A stretch of DNA of 64,000 bases from Kocuria sp. (GTDB lineage: Bacteria > Actinomycetota > Actinomycetes > Actinomycetales > Micrococcaceae). Below are positions 7,438-16,506 of this stretch, piece after piece. The translations under genes and the position numbers were made by a program. The number at the start of each line of letters is the position of its first letter. The first letter of the stretch is position 1. The DNA lies in assembly GCF_030530945.1 (NCBI RefSeq), contig NZ_JAUMTZ010000001.1:296635-360634 (forward strand), read 5' to 3'. Under the pieces are notes generated by a model. It was not told where the DNA came from, ran no database searches, and saw nothing but the letters and a program-made list of their open reading frames with translations.

Positions 7438-9497
7438 GCGCCGCGCAGGTGGGGCACGATGCCTCGCCGCCCGAGGGGGAGTCGGACCCCGGGGTCACCG
7501 AGGTGGTGGGCCGGGCAGAGGACCTCCAGGCCCAGCTGTTCGGCCCGGACACCGGCCACCGCCCCGCCGCGGAGGGCTTCGACTCCCCGGAGCGGACGGC
7601 CGCGGCGGTCGAGGGCGCCCGCACCAGCATCGAGGTGCACGGCGGCGCGGGCAGCGGTGCCGGTGCTGGCGGCGAGGCCGGTCCCGTGAGCGTGGACACC
7701 GAGGCCCTGCAGGCCACCTCCGGGGACGTGGGGCGTCTCGCGGCGGACCTGGGAGGGGTGCTCACCGACCTCACGCCGCTGCTGGCGGAGCTGGAGCTGT
7801 GGGCGCTCACCGGACAGCCCCTGCTGGGGGAGGCGGTGTCCGGTGCGCGGTTCCTCGTCGCAGACCTGCTCGGGCGGGTCACGCACGTGGAGGCCACCGC
7901 GTCCCGGCTCCACCTGGCCCGGCTGCACTACGAGCTGACGGAGTCCGCGCTGGTCGGCTCGTTCGCGTCGGCTGCTCTGGAGCGGCCGCTCGGCGTGGTG
8001 TCCTCGTCCCTCGTCCGTGACGCGGTGCGCACCGTCGAGGACCTGGACGCCGCCCTCACCCGGGCGGACGTGACCTCCCCGCAGGACTTCCTGGACAGGG
8101 TCGAGATCTCCGCGCTGGGGGTGGTCGTGCGCGGGGGTGGCCCGAACGGCACGGACGCCGTGGTCCGGGGGCCAGGCCTGGACGACGCGCTCGACGCCGC
8201 GCTCCTCGCACCCACGGGCGTGTCCCCGGGGCGCCCGGGCACAGAGGGTGTCTCGGGGGCGGCACCGGGTGGGGCGCCGTCGTCCGGAGCTGGAGCCGGA
8301 GCAGACGGGGGCGGGAGCGCGGGGCGCGCGGACGGGATGACACTGGGGCAGTACTTGCGCGGGGTCGGCGTGGGGCTGCTCACCGAGTACGGCCGCGTCG
8401 GCTGCATGCCGCTGGACCCCGCGGACGAGCGGGCCCTCCTCGCGCCCGTGGTGGCCGCCATGACGGCGGCGGCGCCGGGCATGCCGCCCTGGTACCGGCA
8501 CGTGATCTCCGGCAGGCACCTCGCGCCGGGGGAGGAGCCGCAGCCCTCTCCGGGAGCGTGGGTGCGGGGGCAGCTCGAGGCCCACGCCCTGCGCCCGGCG
8601 CGGCGCGAGGTCTTCACGGGCCTCACCCCGGCCAACGGGCCCGCGCACCACCTGACGGGCGCGGCGGGCCGTCCCCTGCCGGCGGGCGTGGCGTACGACG
8701 GCGCCGTCCCCACCACGGTCGCGGGCACGGCGGCCGCGGTGAGGGAGGCCAAGACCATCGTCTCGGGCACGGGCTCTGACGCCGAGCAGGTGGACAACAG
8801 CACCGTGCTGGTCCAGAAGGCCGTCGACGAGCAGGGGCGCACGGCGTACTCGGTGGTCCTCACCGGCACGGAGGAGTGGACGGACGGCTCCGGGGTGCAC
8901 GATCTCAAGGGCATCGGGGAGGCGATGACGGCGTCCCCCTCCGCCGGTCTCACCGAGCTGCCGCAGGCGCAGCGCATGGCCGTGCAGGCGCTGCGGGACG
9001 CGGGCATCCGCCCGGGGGACACCGTGGTGCTCTCCGGGCACAGTCTGGGCGGCATCGACGCCGCGGGGCTCGCGTCCAACCGCGAGTTCCGGAAGCTCTA
9101 CGACGTCGCCGCCGTCACCACCTTCGGTGCCCCCGTGGGGGACGTCGAGATCCCGGGGACCACCTCGGTGATGGCCGTGGAGCACCAGGACGACCTGGTC
9201 CCCACCCTGGACGGGGTGCCCAACCCGGACTCCCCGCACCGCTCCACCGTGCGGGTGGGCACTCCCTACGACAGCTCCTCGGACCCGGTGGGCGCGCGGC
9301 TGGGGATCACCGCCCACGAGATGAGCCTCTACACCCTCGGCGCGCAGGGGATCTCCGCCGCGCAGCACCCCGCGGTGCAGGAGCACGAGCAGCGGATCGC
9401 GGCGGCGGTGCCCCACGGCGCCGGCGTGCGCACCGAGAGCTACGTCTACGAGGGCCGGGAGGAGCACGCGGCCCCCGCCGCGGGGCGCACGGGGTGA
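7434..9497 (+). CDS. large alpha/beta serine hydrolase with helical N-terminal region
   Basis: A 687-residue protein in two parts. The first about 290 residues are Ala/Gly-rich and helical (for example LAADLGGVLTDLTPLLAELE) and resemble the spacer of ESX-associated proteins. The C-terminal part is an alpha/beta hydrolase with the nucleophile elbow SGHSLGG (Ser537), a likely acid at HQDDLVP (Asp586 or Asp587) and a late TAHEMS histidine (His628), the order of a lipase or esterase triad. There is no Sec signal peptide. The GTG start overlaps the WXG-like gene by GTGA. It could be a secreted lipase-type effector or a surface enzyme; substrate and export are unknown. Confidence 0.65.
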   Translation: MSAAQVGHDASPPEGESDPGVTEVVGRAEDLQAQLFGPDTGHRPAAEGFDSPERTAAAVEGARTSIEVHGGAGSGAGAGGEAGPVSVDTEALQATSGDVGRLAADLGGVLTDLTPLLAELELWALTGQPLLGEAVSGARFLVADLLGRVTHVEATASRLHLARLHYELTESALVGSFASAALERPLGVVSSSLVRDAVRTVEDLDAALTRADVTSPQDFLDRVEISALGVVVRGGGPNGTDAVVRGPGLDDALDAALLAPTGVSPGRPGTEGVSGAAPGGAPSSGAGAGADGGGSAGRADGMTLGQYLRGVGVGLLTEYGRVGCMPLDPADERALLAPVVAAMTAAAPGMPPWYRHVISGRHLAPGEEPQPSPGAWVRGQLEAHALRPARREVFTGLTPANGPAHHLTGAAGRPLPAGVAYDGAVPTTVAGTAAAVREAKTIVSGTGSDAEQVDNSTVLVQKAVDEQGRTAYSVVLTGTEEWTDGSGVHDLKGIGEAMTASPSAGLTELPQAQRMAVQALRDAGIRPGDTVVLSGHSLGGIDAAGLASNREFRKLYDVAAVTTFGAPVGDVEIPGTTSVMAVEHQDDLVPTLDGVPNPDSPHRSTVRVGTPYDSSSDPVGARLGITAHEMSLYTLGAQGISAAQHPAVQEHEQRIAAAVPHGAGVRTESYVYEGREEHAAPAAGRTG

Positions 9498-9558
9498 GCC
9501 CGTGCCGTGCCCGCCGCGGTCCCGGGCGTCGGAGGGTGCTGGCGCTAGCATGACAGGC

Positions 9559-10719
9559 ATGGACACATCCACGCCCGCCCCCGAGCCGTCGCCGTCCCCG
9601 CGCGAGGTCCGACGCATCACGCCCCGCGCCGCGCTCGCCAAGCTGCCCGCCTACGCGGCGGGCAAGCCCGCGGCCGAGATCCCGGGTCTGGTCGCGTACA
9701 AGCTGGCGTCCAACGAGAACCCGTTCGGCGCCGTTCCCGCGGTCCGGGAGGCGCTGGCGTCCTTCGACGCGTACCACCTCTACCCGGACCCCGCGGCCAC
9801 CACGCTGCGGGAGGCCCTCGGGGAGCACCTGGGTGTCCCCGCGGAGGACATCGTCGCGGGTGCCGGCAGCCTCGGGGCCCTGAACCAGCTGCTCGCGGCG
9901 TTCGCCGGCACCAATGAGGACGGACGCCCGGACGAGGTCGTCTACTCGTGGCGCTCCTTCGAGGCCTACCCCATCTCGGTGGGGCTCGCCGGGGCCCTCA
10001 GCGTGCAGGTGCCCAACCTCCCGGACGGCTCCCACGACCTCGAGGCCATGGCCGCCGCCGTCACCGACCGCACGCGGGTGGTCCTGCTGTGCACCCCGAA
10101 CAACCCCACCGGCCCCAGCCTGCGGGCCGACGCCGTGCGCGAGTTCCTGGGGCGCGTCCCCTCGGACGTGGTGGTCGTGGTGGACGAGGCCTACTGGGAG
10201 TTCCAGCGCGGGGAGGGACTCGCGGACGGCATCGAGCTGTACCGGGAGCACCCCAACGTGGTCTCCCTGCGCACGTTCTCCAAGGCCCACGGCCTGGCCG
10301 GGCTGCGGGTGGGCTACACCGTGGCCCAGCAGGAGGTCACGCGGTACCTGCGGCAGAGCGCGCCAGCCTTCGCCGTCACGGAGGTGGCGCAGCGCGCGGC
10401 GGTGGCGTCACTCACGAACGGCGAGCAGGTCCGCGAACGGGTCCAGCTCCTCGTGGACGAGAGGGAGCGCGTGCTCCGCGGACTGGACGAGCTGGGGTGG
10501 CAGCACCCGCAGACCCAGGCGAACTTCGTGTGGCTGCCCCTGGGGGAGAACAGCGAGGCGTTCGCGCGGCTGTGCGACGAGCACGCCCTGTCCGTGCGGC
10601 GGTTCGGCTCGGAGGGGGTCCGTGTAAGCTTCGGGGAACCCGATGCGAACTCCCGATTCCTGGAACTCTGCGCGTCGTTCCCGCACCCCAGCACCATGCC
10701 GGCCGGCCGGCGGGACTGA
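9559..10719 (+). CDS. HisC/Pat-type PLP aminotransferase
   Basis: Fold-type I aminotransferase of 386 residues. Recognisable elements are KLASNENPFG near the N-terminus, CTPNNPTGPS, VVVDEAYWEF, and TFSKAHGLAGLRVGY with the PLP-binding lysine. This is the histidinol-phosphate aminotransferase family; stand-alone actinobacterial copies outside his operons often act as phenylalanine aminotransferase (Pat). No other his gene is nearby, and a branched-chain-type oxoacid dehydrogenase follows, so an aromatic or aliphatic amino acid role is as likely as histidine synthesis. ATG 9559 sits 7 bases after a TAGCAT -10 (9546-9551), so the mRNA is probably leaderless. Confidence 0.85.
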   Translation: MDTSTPAPEPSPSPREVRRITPRAALAKLPAYAAGKPAAEIPGLVAYKLASNENPFGAVPAVREALASFDAYHLYPDPAATTLREALGEHLGVPAEDIVAGAGSLGALNQLLAAFAGTNEDGRPDEVVYSWRSFEAYPISVGLAGALSVQVPNLPDGSHDLEAMAAAVTDRTRVVLLCTPNNPTGPSLRADAVREFLGRVPSDVVVVVDEAYWEFQRGEGLADGIELYREHPNVVSLRTFSKAHGLAGLRVGYTVAQQEVTRYLRQSAPAFAVTEVAQRAAVASLTNGEQVRERVQLLVDERERVLRGLDELGWQHPQTQANFVWLPLGENSEAFARLCDEHALSVRRFGSEGVRVSFGEPDANSRFLELCASFPHPSTMPAGRRD

Positions 10720-10760
10720 GACCCGCACCCGCACCGAGAACCTGCGCTCGCACGGCGCGA

Positions 10761-10787
10761 CACGACCGGGGTGATCCTCCGGTCGTG
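10761..10787 (+). terminator. hairpin between aminotransferase and E1 alpha genes
   Basis: A 9-bp inverted repeat (CACGACCGG at 10761-10769 with CCGGTCGTG at 10779-10787) ends immediately before an ATG at 10788. It probably terminates the aminotransferase transcript or attenuates read-through into the dehydrogenase operon. It also argues against ATG 10788 as the E1 alpha start. Confidence 0.5.
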
Positions 10788-10814
10788 ATGACAGCGGAAG
10801 GACCGAGACCCACC

Positions 10815-11996
10815 ATGGAATCACGCCCCCGGCCCGAGGGTGCGCCCGAGATCCCCCAGCGCCACCAGCTGCTGGACGAACGCGGCGTCGTCACCGAGGA
10901 CCCGCTGCTGTCCCCGTACACCCGGGACATCACCCTGGAGGAGCTCCAGCACCTGTACCGCTCCATGACCGCGGCGCGGCGCATCGACGAGGAGGGCACC
11001 TCGCTGCAGCGCCAGGGCCAGCTCCTGCTGTGGGTTCCCCTGCGGGGGCAGGAAGCTGCCCAGGTGGGCTCTGCGTGGCCCACGCGCCCCACGGACCGCA
11101 TCTTCCCCTCCTACCGCGAGCACGCCGTGGCGTTCGAGCGCGGTGTGCCCCCGGCCGAGCTGATGAGGCACTTCCGGGGCGTGACCGCCGGCGGCTGGGA
11201 CCCGGAGGCGTACAACGTCAACCTCTACACCCTGGTGCTCGCCTCCCAGGTGCCCCACGCCGTGGGCTACGCCATGGGGACCACCCTCGACCGCAGGGCC
11301 GCCGAGGCCGCGGGAACGCCCCTGGAGACCGAGCCCGAGGCGGTGCTCGCGTACTTCGGGGACGGTGCCAGCACCGAGGGTGAGATCCACGAGTCCATGG
11401 TGTTCGCGGCGTCCTACGACGCACCGGTGCTGTTCTTCGTCCAGAACAACCAGTGGGCCATCTCCGTGCCCTTCGCCACGCAGTCCCGGGTCCCCCTGGC
11501 CACCAGGGCAGCCGGGTACGGCTTCGAGGGCCTGCGGGTGGACGGCAACGACATCCTCGCCGTGGTCGGTGCCACGCGCTACGCCCTCGAGAAGCTGCGC
11601 CGCGGGGAGGGCCCCGTGCTGATCGAGGCGGAGACCTACCGCATGGGAGCCCACACCACTGCGGACGACCCCACCAAGTACCGGGAGCGGGAGGAGGAGG
11701 ACCGCTGGGGTCTGCTGGACCCCGTGGAACGGCTCGCGGCGCACCTGCGCACCGCGCACGGCGTGGCGGAGTCCTTCTTCGAGACCGTGACCCGTGAGAA
11801 CGACGAGACCGCGCGGCAGCTGCGCGCGGACGTCCTGGCCCTGACCCCTCCCGAGTTCGTGGACCGCTTCGAGCACGTCTACGCCGAGCCGCACTCCCTC
11901 GTGGCCGCCGAGCGGGCGGAGTACCTGGACTACCAGGAGGGCTTCGAGAGCGAGGACGGCGCCCCGGGCGCCGAGTCGGAAGGAGCGGGCGCATGA
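10815..11996 (+). CDS. 2-oxoacid dehydrogenase E1 component, alpha subunit
   Basis: The alpha subunit of a heterotetrameric thiamine-diphosphate E1. It decarboxylates a 2-oxo acid and passes the acyl group to lipoyl-E2. The TPP motif is clear: AYFGDGASTEGEIHESM then FFVQNNQWAIS (GDG to N). Phosphorylation-loop-like AHTTADDPTKYR lies near residue 280. Branched-chain oxoacid or pyruvate specificity cannot be settled, though this length (393) and partner order fit the branched-chain (Bkd) or PdhA type of Gram-positives. The ATG overlap with E1 beta (ATGA) indicates coupling. The start at 10815 has only a distant GGAAGGA upstream. Confidence 0.88.
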   Translation: MESRPRPEGAPEIPQRHQLLDERGVVTEDPLLSPYTRDITLEELQHLYRSMTAARRIDEEGTSLQRQGQLLLWVPLRGQEAAQVGSAWPTRPTDRIFPSYREHAVAFERGVPPAELMRHFRGVTAGGWDPEAYNVNLYTLVLASQVPHAVGYAMGTTLDRRAAEAAGTPLETEPEAVLAYFGDGASTEGEIHESMVFAASYDAPVLFFVQNNQWAISVPFATQSRVPLATRAAGYGFEGLRVDGNDILAVVGATRYALEKLRRGEGPVLIEAETYRMGAHTTADDPTKYREREEEDRWGLLDPVERLAAHLRTAHGVAESFFETVTRENDETARQLRADVLALTPPEFVDRFEHVYAEPHSLVAAERAEYLDYQEGFESEDGAPGAESEGAGA

Positions 11997-12967
11997 CCAC
12001 GCTGACCATCGCCAAGGCCATCACGGCGGGACTCGCCCGGGCCATGGAGGAGAACCCCAAGGTCATGCTCATGGGGGAGGACATCGGCTCCCTGGGTGGC
12101 GTCTACCGCGTCACCGAGGGCCTGAAGGCCCGCTTCGGTGCGCACCGCGTGCTCGACACCCCGCTGGGGGAGGCGGGCATCGTGGGCACCGCCGTGGGGC
12201 TCGCCGAGCGCGGCTACCGGCCCGTGTGCGAGATCCAGTTCGATGGCTTCACATTCCCCGCCTACAACCAGATCACCACCCAGGTGGCCAAGCTCCACGC
12301 CCGCTCGGAGGGCAGGCTCTCGGTGCCCCTGACCATCCGGATCCCCTACGGAGGGGTCATCGGCTCCATCGAGCACCACTCGGAGTCCCCCGAGGCGCTG
12401 TTCGCCCACACCGCCGGCCTTCGCATCGTCACCCCATCCAACGCCCACGACGCCTACTGGATGGAGCAGCGGGCCATAGCGTGCGACGACCCCGTGATCA
12501 TCTTCGAGCCCAAGCGGCGGTACTGGCTCAAGGGCGAGGTGGACGAGAGCGCTCCCCACGGCGACGTCTTCACCGCGTCCGTGATCCGCCAGGGTGAGGA
12601 CGCCACGGTCGTGGCGTGGGGCCCCATGGTGCCCGTGGCTCTTGCCGCCGCCCAGGCCGCGGAGGAGGACGGGCGCAGCGTGGAGGTCGTGGACCTGCGC
12701 AGCCTCTCGCCCATCGACTTCGACACCGTGACCGCCTCGGTCCGCAAGACGGGTCGTCTCGTGGTCGCCCACGAGGCCCCCACCTTCGGGGGCCTGGGCG
12801 GGGAGATCGCCGCGCGCGTCACGGAGCGGGCTTTCTACTCCCTCGAGGCGCCGGTGCTGCGCGTGGGCGCCCCGCACATGCCGTACCCGCCCGCCACGGT
12901 GGAAGAGCACTACGTCCCCGATCTGGACCGCGTGCTCGAGGCGCTCGAGCGCTCCTTCGCCTACTAG
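11993..12967 (+). CDS. 2-oxoacid dehydrogenase E1 component, beta subunit
   Basis: The partner of the E1 alpha subunit, 324 residues, with the transketolase pyrimidine-binding and C-terminal domains. Family landmarks include VMLMGEDIGSLGGVYRVTEG, DTPLGEAGIVGTAVGLAERG, FEPKRRYW and VAHEAPTFGGLGGEIAA, all typical of BkdB/PdhB. The pyrimidine-activating Glu lies in the EAGIVG segment. It starts inside the end of E1 alpha (4-base overlap) and is followed after 54 bases by E2, so the three form one operon. E3 is not in the window and must be supplied from elsewhere. Confidence 0.93.
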   Translation: MTTLTIAKAITAGLARAMEENPKVMLMGEDIGSLGGVYRVTEGLKARFGAHRVLDTPLGEAGIVGTAVGLAERGYRPVCEIQFDGFTFPAYNQITTQVAKLHARSEGRLSVPLTIRIPYGGVIGSIEHHSESPEALFAHTAGLRIVTPSNAHDAYWMEQRAIACDDPVIIFEPKRRYWLKGEVDESAPHGDVFTASVIRQGEDATVVAWGPMVPVALAAAQAAEEDGRSVEVVDLRSLSPIDFDTVTASVRKTGRLVVAHEAPTFGGLGGEIAARVTERAFYSLEAPVLRVGAPHMPYPPATVEEHYVPDLDRVLEALERSFAY

Positions 12968-13021
12968 AGCCGTGACCCCGTCGCCGTCCTGCGCGGGGTG
13001 GATCCCCAGGAGGGAGAACTG

Positions 13022-14590
13022 ATGTCCCAGGTTTTCACACTGCCCGACGTGGGCGAAGGACTGACCGAGGCCGACATCCTGTCGTGGAAGGTGTCCGTGG
13101 GGGACACCGTCACCGTCAACCAGGTGCTCGTGGAGATCGAGACCGCCAAGTCCGTGGTGGAGCTGCCGTCCCCGTACGAAGGAACGGTCCAGGAGCTCAT
13201 GGTCGAGGAGGGCGAGACCGTGGAGGTGGGCACGCCCATCATCGCCGTGGGCTCCGCGGAGGACACACCCGACGGCGGCACGGATCCTGGCTACACGGGC
13301 TCGGTGCCGGAGGACGGGCTCGCGGGCAGCGCCGGCACGGACCCCTCTGCTCCTGCCCCGCACACCGAGGCCGCCGCCCGTGACGACTCCCCCCGGGAGC
13401 CCGCGCAGGGGCAGGCGCTCGTGGGTTCGGGGCCCAAGGCCGATCCGGTGCGCCGGCGGCGTCGTACGCGCGTGGGCATGCGGACGGACTCGGACCTGCC
13501 CCGGGAGCAGAGCCACGCGGACGCCGACGCCGCGGAGGCCGGTTCCCACCGCAGGCCCGGCTGGGCGGGGCGGCTCTCCAAGACGGGACTCTCCGGCGCC
13601 GCCGCTGACCTGGCCGAACGCGCGGGCAAGATCCGCGGCCGCGGCGGCTCCCTGCTGCGCTCCCTGGAGGAGAGCTCCTCCGAGCAGCCGGCCGGGCACA
13701 CCGTGCCCCGACGTCCCGGTCTGGCGAAGCCGCCCGTGCGCCGGGCGGCCAAGGAGCTGGGCATCGACCTCGCGGACGTCCGGGCCACCGGCGACGGCGG
13801 GCAGGTCACCAAGCGTGACCTGCTGGCCCACGCCGAGCGCACCGGCAGGACCACGGACGGGCCGAGCACAGCGACTGCGCCCACCACTCCGGTGACCGAC
13901 GGCCGGGTGGAGCGCGTCAAGGTCAAGGGCGTGCGCAGGGCCACGGCGCAGAACATGGTGAAGTCCGCGTTCACCGCCCCGCACGTGTCGATCTTCGTGG
14001 AGGTGGACGCCTCCCGGACCATGGAGTTCGTCAAGCGGCTCAAGCAGTCACCGCACATGGAGGGCGTGAAGATCTCGCCCCTGCTGGTCGTTGCCCGGGC
14101 CGTGATCTGGGCGGCAGAGCGCAACCCGGGCGTGAACGCCACGTGGGCGGACGCGGAGATCGTGGTCAAGCACTTCGTGAACCTGGGCATCGCCGCGGCC
14201 ACCCCCCGCGGTCTGCTGGTCCCCAACATCAAGGACGCCCAGGACCTCACCCTGCGCGAGCTGGCCGTGGCCCTGCAGGAGCTCACGCAGACCGCGCGGG
14301 CGGGGCGCACCCAGCCCGCGGACATGCAGGGCGGCACACTGTCGATCACGAACATCGGCGTGCTGGGTGTGGACACCGGAACCCCGATCCTCAACCCGGG
14401 GGAGTCCGCGATCGTGGCGTTCGGCACCATCAAGCAGAAGCCGTGGGTCGTGGACGGGGATGTGGTCCCCCGCTGGGTCACCACGCTCTCCGGCTCCTTC
14501 GACCACCGAGTGGTGGACGGCGAGCTCGCCGCGCGGTTCATGTCCGACGTCGCCCGCATCGTGGAGGAGCCGGCCCTGCTGCTGGAGTGA
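13022..14590 (+). CDS. 2-oxoacid dehydrogenase E2 acyltransferase
   Basis: Core acyltransferase, 522 residues. A single lipoyl domain (residues 1-78) holds the modified lysine in EIETAKSVVELP (Lys43). A peripheral-subunit-binding domain follows near 240-275 (KPPVRRAAKELGIDLADV), then the catalytic domain to the end with SGSFDHRVVDG carrying the active His. Between lipoyl and binding domains lies an unusual long, arginine-rich linker (residues about 85-235) with VRRRRRTRVG. A strong AGGAGGG ribosome binding site precedes ATG 13022. It forms the scaffold for the E1 encoded just upstream. Confidence 0.93.
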   Translation: MSQVFTLPDVGEGLTEADILSWKVSVGDTVTVNQVLVEIETAKSVVELPSPYEGTVQELMVEEGETVEVGTPIIAVGSAEDTPDGGTDPGYTGSVPEDGLAGSAGTDPSAPAPHTEAAARDDSPREPAQGQALVGSGPKADPVRRRRRTRVGMRTDSDLPREQSHADADAAEAGSHRRPGWAGRLSKTGLSGAAADLAERAGKIRGRGGSLLRSLEESSSEQPAGHTVPRRPGLAKPPVRRAAKELGIDLADVRATGDGGQVTKRDLLAHAERTGRTTDGPSTATAPTTPVTDGRVERVKVKGVRRATAQNMVKSAFTAPHVSIFVEVDASRTMEFVKRLKQSPHMEGVKISPLLVVARAVIWAAERNPGVNATWADAEIVVKHFVNLGIAAATPRGLLVPNIKDAQDLTLRELAVALQELTQTARAGRTQPADMQGGTLSITNIGVLGVDTGTPILNPGESAIVAFGTIKQKPWVVDGDVVPRWVTTLSGSFDHRVVDGELAARFMSDVARIVEEPALLLE

Positions 14591-14685
14591 TCCCGGGCCC
14601 AGGGCCCCGGGCCCCGCGCCCAGTCCGACCCTCCCCGGCGTGGCTCTGTCCGCCCGGCAGGTGCCGGCCCCGGCACTCCGGGCCG

Positions 14686-15360
14686 TCAGAGCGTGGCCGG
14701 CACCCCCGCCCGGAAGCACCCGGCCACGTGGCCCGGCGCACGGCCGGTGCGCTGCAGCCAGCGGTGCGCGCTCACGGGGCCCACGAGCACGATGCCGCGA
14801 GAGCGCAGCACCTGGGAGAGCCTGCGTGCCGCCGCAGTGGTGTCGGGGAGGTCCAGGGCGTTGCCGGGCGGGGGACCGCACGGCGGGACCTCCGCCTCCT
14901 CCAGCAGGGCGGTCCACTCCGCCACGTCCCAGTCCCGGCACACCTCGGCGTTGTGCACCACAGCCTCCAGCTTGGCGCGGTTGCGGATCAGGTCCGCGTT
15001 GACCATGAGGTCGTCGATGTCGTCCTCGTCGAACGTCGCCACCCGTTCGGGGCGCAGGTCCGCCAGGTGCAGGTACCAGGCGGGGTGACGGGCGGACTGC
15101 GACCAGCGGGCCAGCCCGGAGTCCACGAGCTCGAGCACGAGCGCGGCGAAGTGGCCCTGGGCGTTCGCGGGCGCGCTGCCCCAGTGGTGGTCGTGGTCCT
15201 CGAGAGCCCCCGCCGTGGCCACTGCCCACGGGCAGCGGTCCAGGCCGTCCCCGCAGCGGACGGCGCGGAAGGCGGCGCGGGACCCCACCGTGTCCGGACC
15301 GTGTGCGACTGAGGCGGTGTGTTGTTCGGGTTCCGGGAGCATTCGCGCGGTGGTGGTCAT
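14686..15360 (-). CDS. tag: DNA-3-methyladenine glycosylase I-like protein, divergent
   Basis: A 224-residue helix-hairpin-helix-like base excision enzyme of the TagA family. Zinc ligands are kept: RCPW (Cys), EDHDHHWG (His) and GHVAGC near the C-terminus (His and Cys in HxxxC). The segment DDLMVNADLIRNRAKLEAVVHNA matches the family core, and ALVLELVDSG keeps the Glu at the catalytic position. The family QAGLSW motif reads DSGLARW here and the pocket Tyr before the zinc His is Asp, so the base preference may differ. ATG 15360 follows a TAGCGT -10 by 6 bases (leaderless). Symbol given for the family. Confidence 0.75.
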   Translation of the reverse strand: MTTTARMLPEPEQHTASVAHGPDTVGSRAAFRAVRCGDGLDRCPWAVATAGALEDHDHHWGSAPANAQGHFAALVLELVDSGLARWSQSARHPAWYLHLADLRPERVATFDEDDIDDLMVNADLIRNRAKLEAVVHNAEVCRDWDVAEWTALLEEAEVPPCGPPPGNALDLPDTTAAARRLSQVLRSRGIVLVGPVSAHRWLQRTGRAPGHVAGCFRAGVPATL

Positions 15361-15480
15361 GCGAGAACGCTAGGACGGTGGAACGGAAGCCGGGGACACC
15401 CGGGGCCGAGCTGGGGACGGGCACGCCGCACCACGGCTTCCGGCGAGCCGCTGTGCAGTGCGCTCGCCGCGGGCACCAGA

Positions 15481-16506
15481 TCAGAAGACGGAGGCGGCCC
15501 CCGTGACGTCCTCGATCTCCACGGCCAGGGGGTCGTCGTCCGGGTTCTGTGAGTCGTGGACGATGAACACGGCGGCGGTGTCCCCCGGGGGCAGGGCGCG
15601 CACCGTCACCACGCCCGTCCGTGCCTGGGCGAGGACCTCGCTCAGCTGGGTGGCGGTGGCGGCGAGCACGGCGTCGGAGGGCCGGGTGCCGCGCTCGTCC
15701 AGGATGTCCACGGCGATCCCCCGGGCGCGGGCGGCGCGGGTGATCTCCAGGACGTGGGGGGTTGCGATGGAGCGGCCCCGGATGCTGTCGCGCAGCTGCG
15801 CCTCGGTGAGGCGGAACTGCTGGATGTCGTAGTCGGTGACGTCGGCGGGGTCGTGGGCGATCTGCTCCAGGAACCCTCCGGCGAGGCGCCGCACCTCTTC
15901 CACGCGGCGGCTGGAGGCCCGGCGCATGCCCTCCTCGGTCTCACCGCCGCTGCGTGCGGCGTCGAGGATGCGCTGGGTGTCCTCCCGGCGGCGCATGAAG
16001 TAGTCGTACTGCCGCTCGACCATCCAGGTCACGATCATCACGGCCACGCCCACCACGTGGTATGCCTCCACGGGAATGGGAATGCCGTTCACCACCGGCC
16101 ACCGGGCCAGGGAGAGCACGGTGACGCCCAGCCACACCAGGAACGCCCACCCTGGCCGCCGTCGCATGCCGAGGGCGAAGAGCTCAGCGATGAAGCCCAG
16201 GTGGAACCACGGTGTCTGGCCCGCGTTCAGGGTCACGGGTGTGGCCTGGTAGCCCTGCTGGGCGGCCACGAGGAACAGCACGGTGGACAGTGCGGTGGGG
16301 GCCAGCGGGAAGGCGCGGTCGTCCCACCGGGGCAGCGCCACCACCAGTCCGGCGGCGGCGTAGGCGCACATGGAGACCACCATGCTGATGGGGCTGTCCG
16401 TCCCGTCCAGGTGGCCCAGGGAGTCGAAGAACGGGGCCGCGAAGGCTGCGATGACGAACAGGCCCATGTACCGGGGGGCCAGCACCGCGCGTCTGACCTC
16501 GCTCAC
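15481..16506 (-). CDS. membrane protein resembling a degenerate sensor kinase
   Basis: A 341-residue protein. The first about 175 residues form five or six transmembrane helices (for example YMGLFVIAAFAAPFF and HVVGVAVMIVTWMV), followed by an alpha-helical linker and a C-terminal cytoplasmic domain. In layout it mimics a histidine kinase, but I see no H-box histidine in a canonical setting and none of the N, G1 or G2 boxes of an ATPase. Its GTG start overlaps the stop of the true kinase gene by 4 bases (GTGA), so it is made with it. A role as sensor or modulator of the kinase is inferred, not shown. Confidence 0.55.
   Translation of the reverse strand: MSEVRRAVLAPRYMGLFVIAAFAAPFFDSLGHLDGTDSPISMVVSMCAYAAAGLVVALPRWDDRAFPLAPTALSTVLFLVAAQQGYQATPVTLNAGQTPWFHLGFIAELFALGMRRRPGWAFLVWLGVTVLSLARWPVVNGIPIPVEAYHVVGVAVMIVTWMVERQYDYFMRRREDTQRILDAARSGGETEEGMRRASSRRVEEVRRLAGGFLEQIAHDPADVTDYDIQQFRLTEAQLRDSIRGRSIATPHVLEITRAARARGIAVDILDERGTRPSDAVLAATATQLSEVLAQARTGVVTVRALPPGDTAAVFIVHDSQNPDDDPLAVEIEDVTGAASVF

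Noticed and set aside
7185..9641. 818-codon open frame on the minus strand over the hydrolase gene
   Set aside because: Arg/His/Gly-rich shadow of the plus-strand gene, which itself has a catalytic triad and good start.
10788..10790. ATG 10788 as start of the E1 alpha gene
   Set aside because: It directly follows a 9-bp hairpin and lacks a ribosome site; ATG 10815 is preferred.
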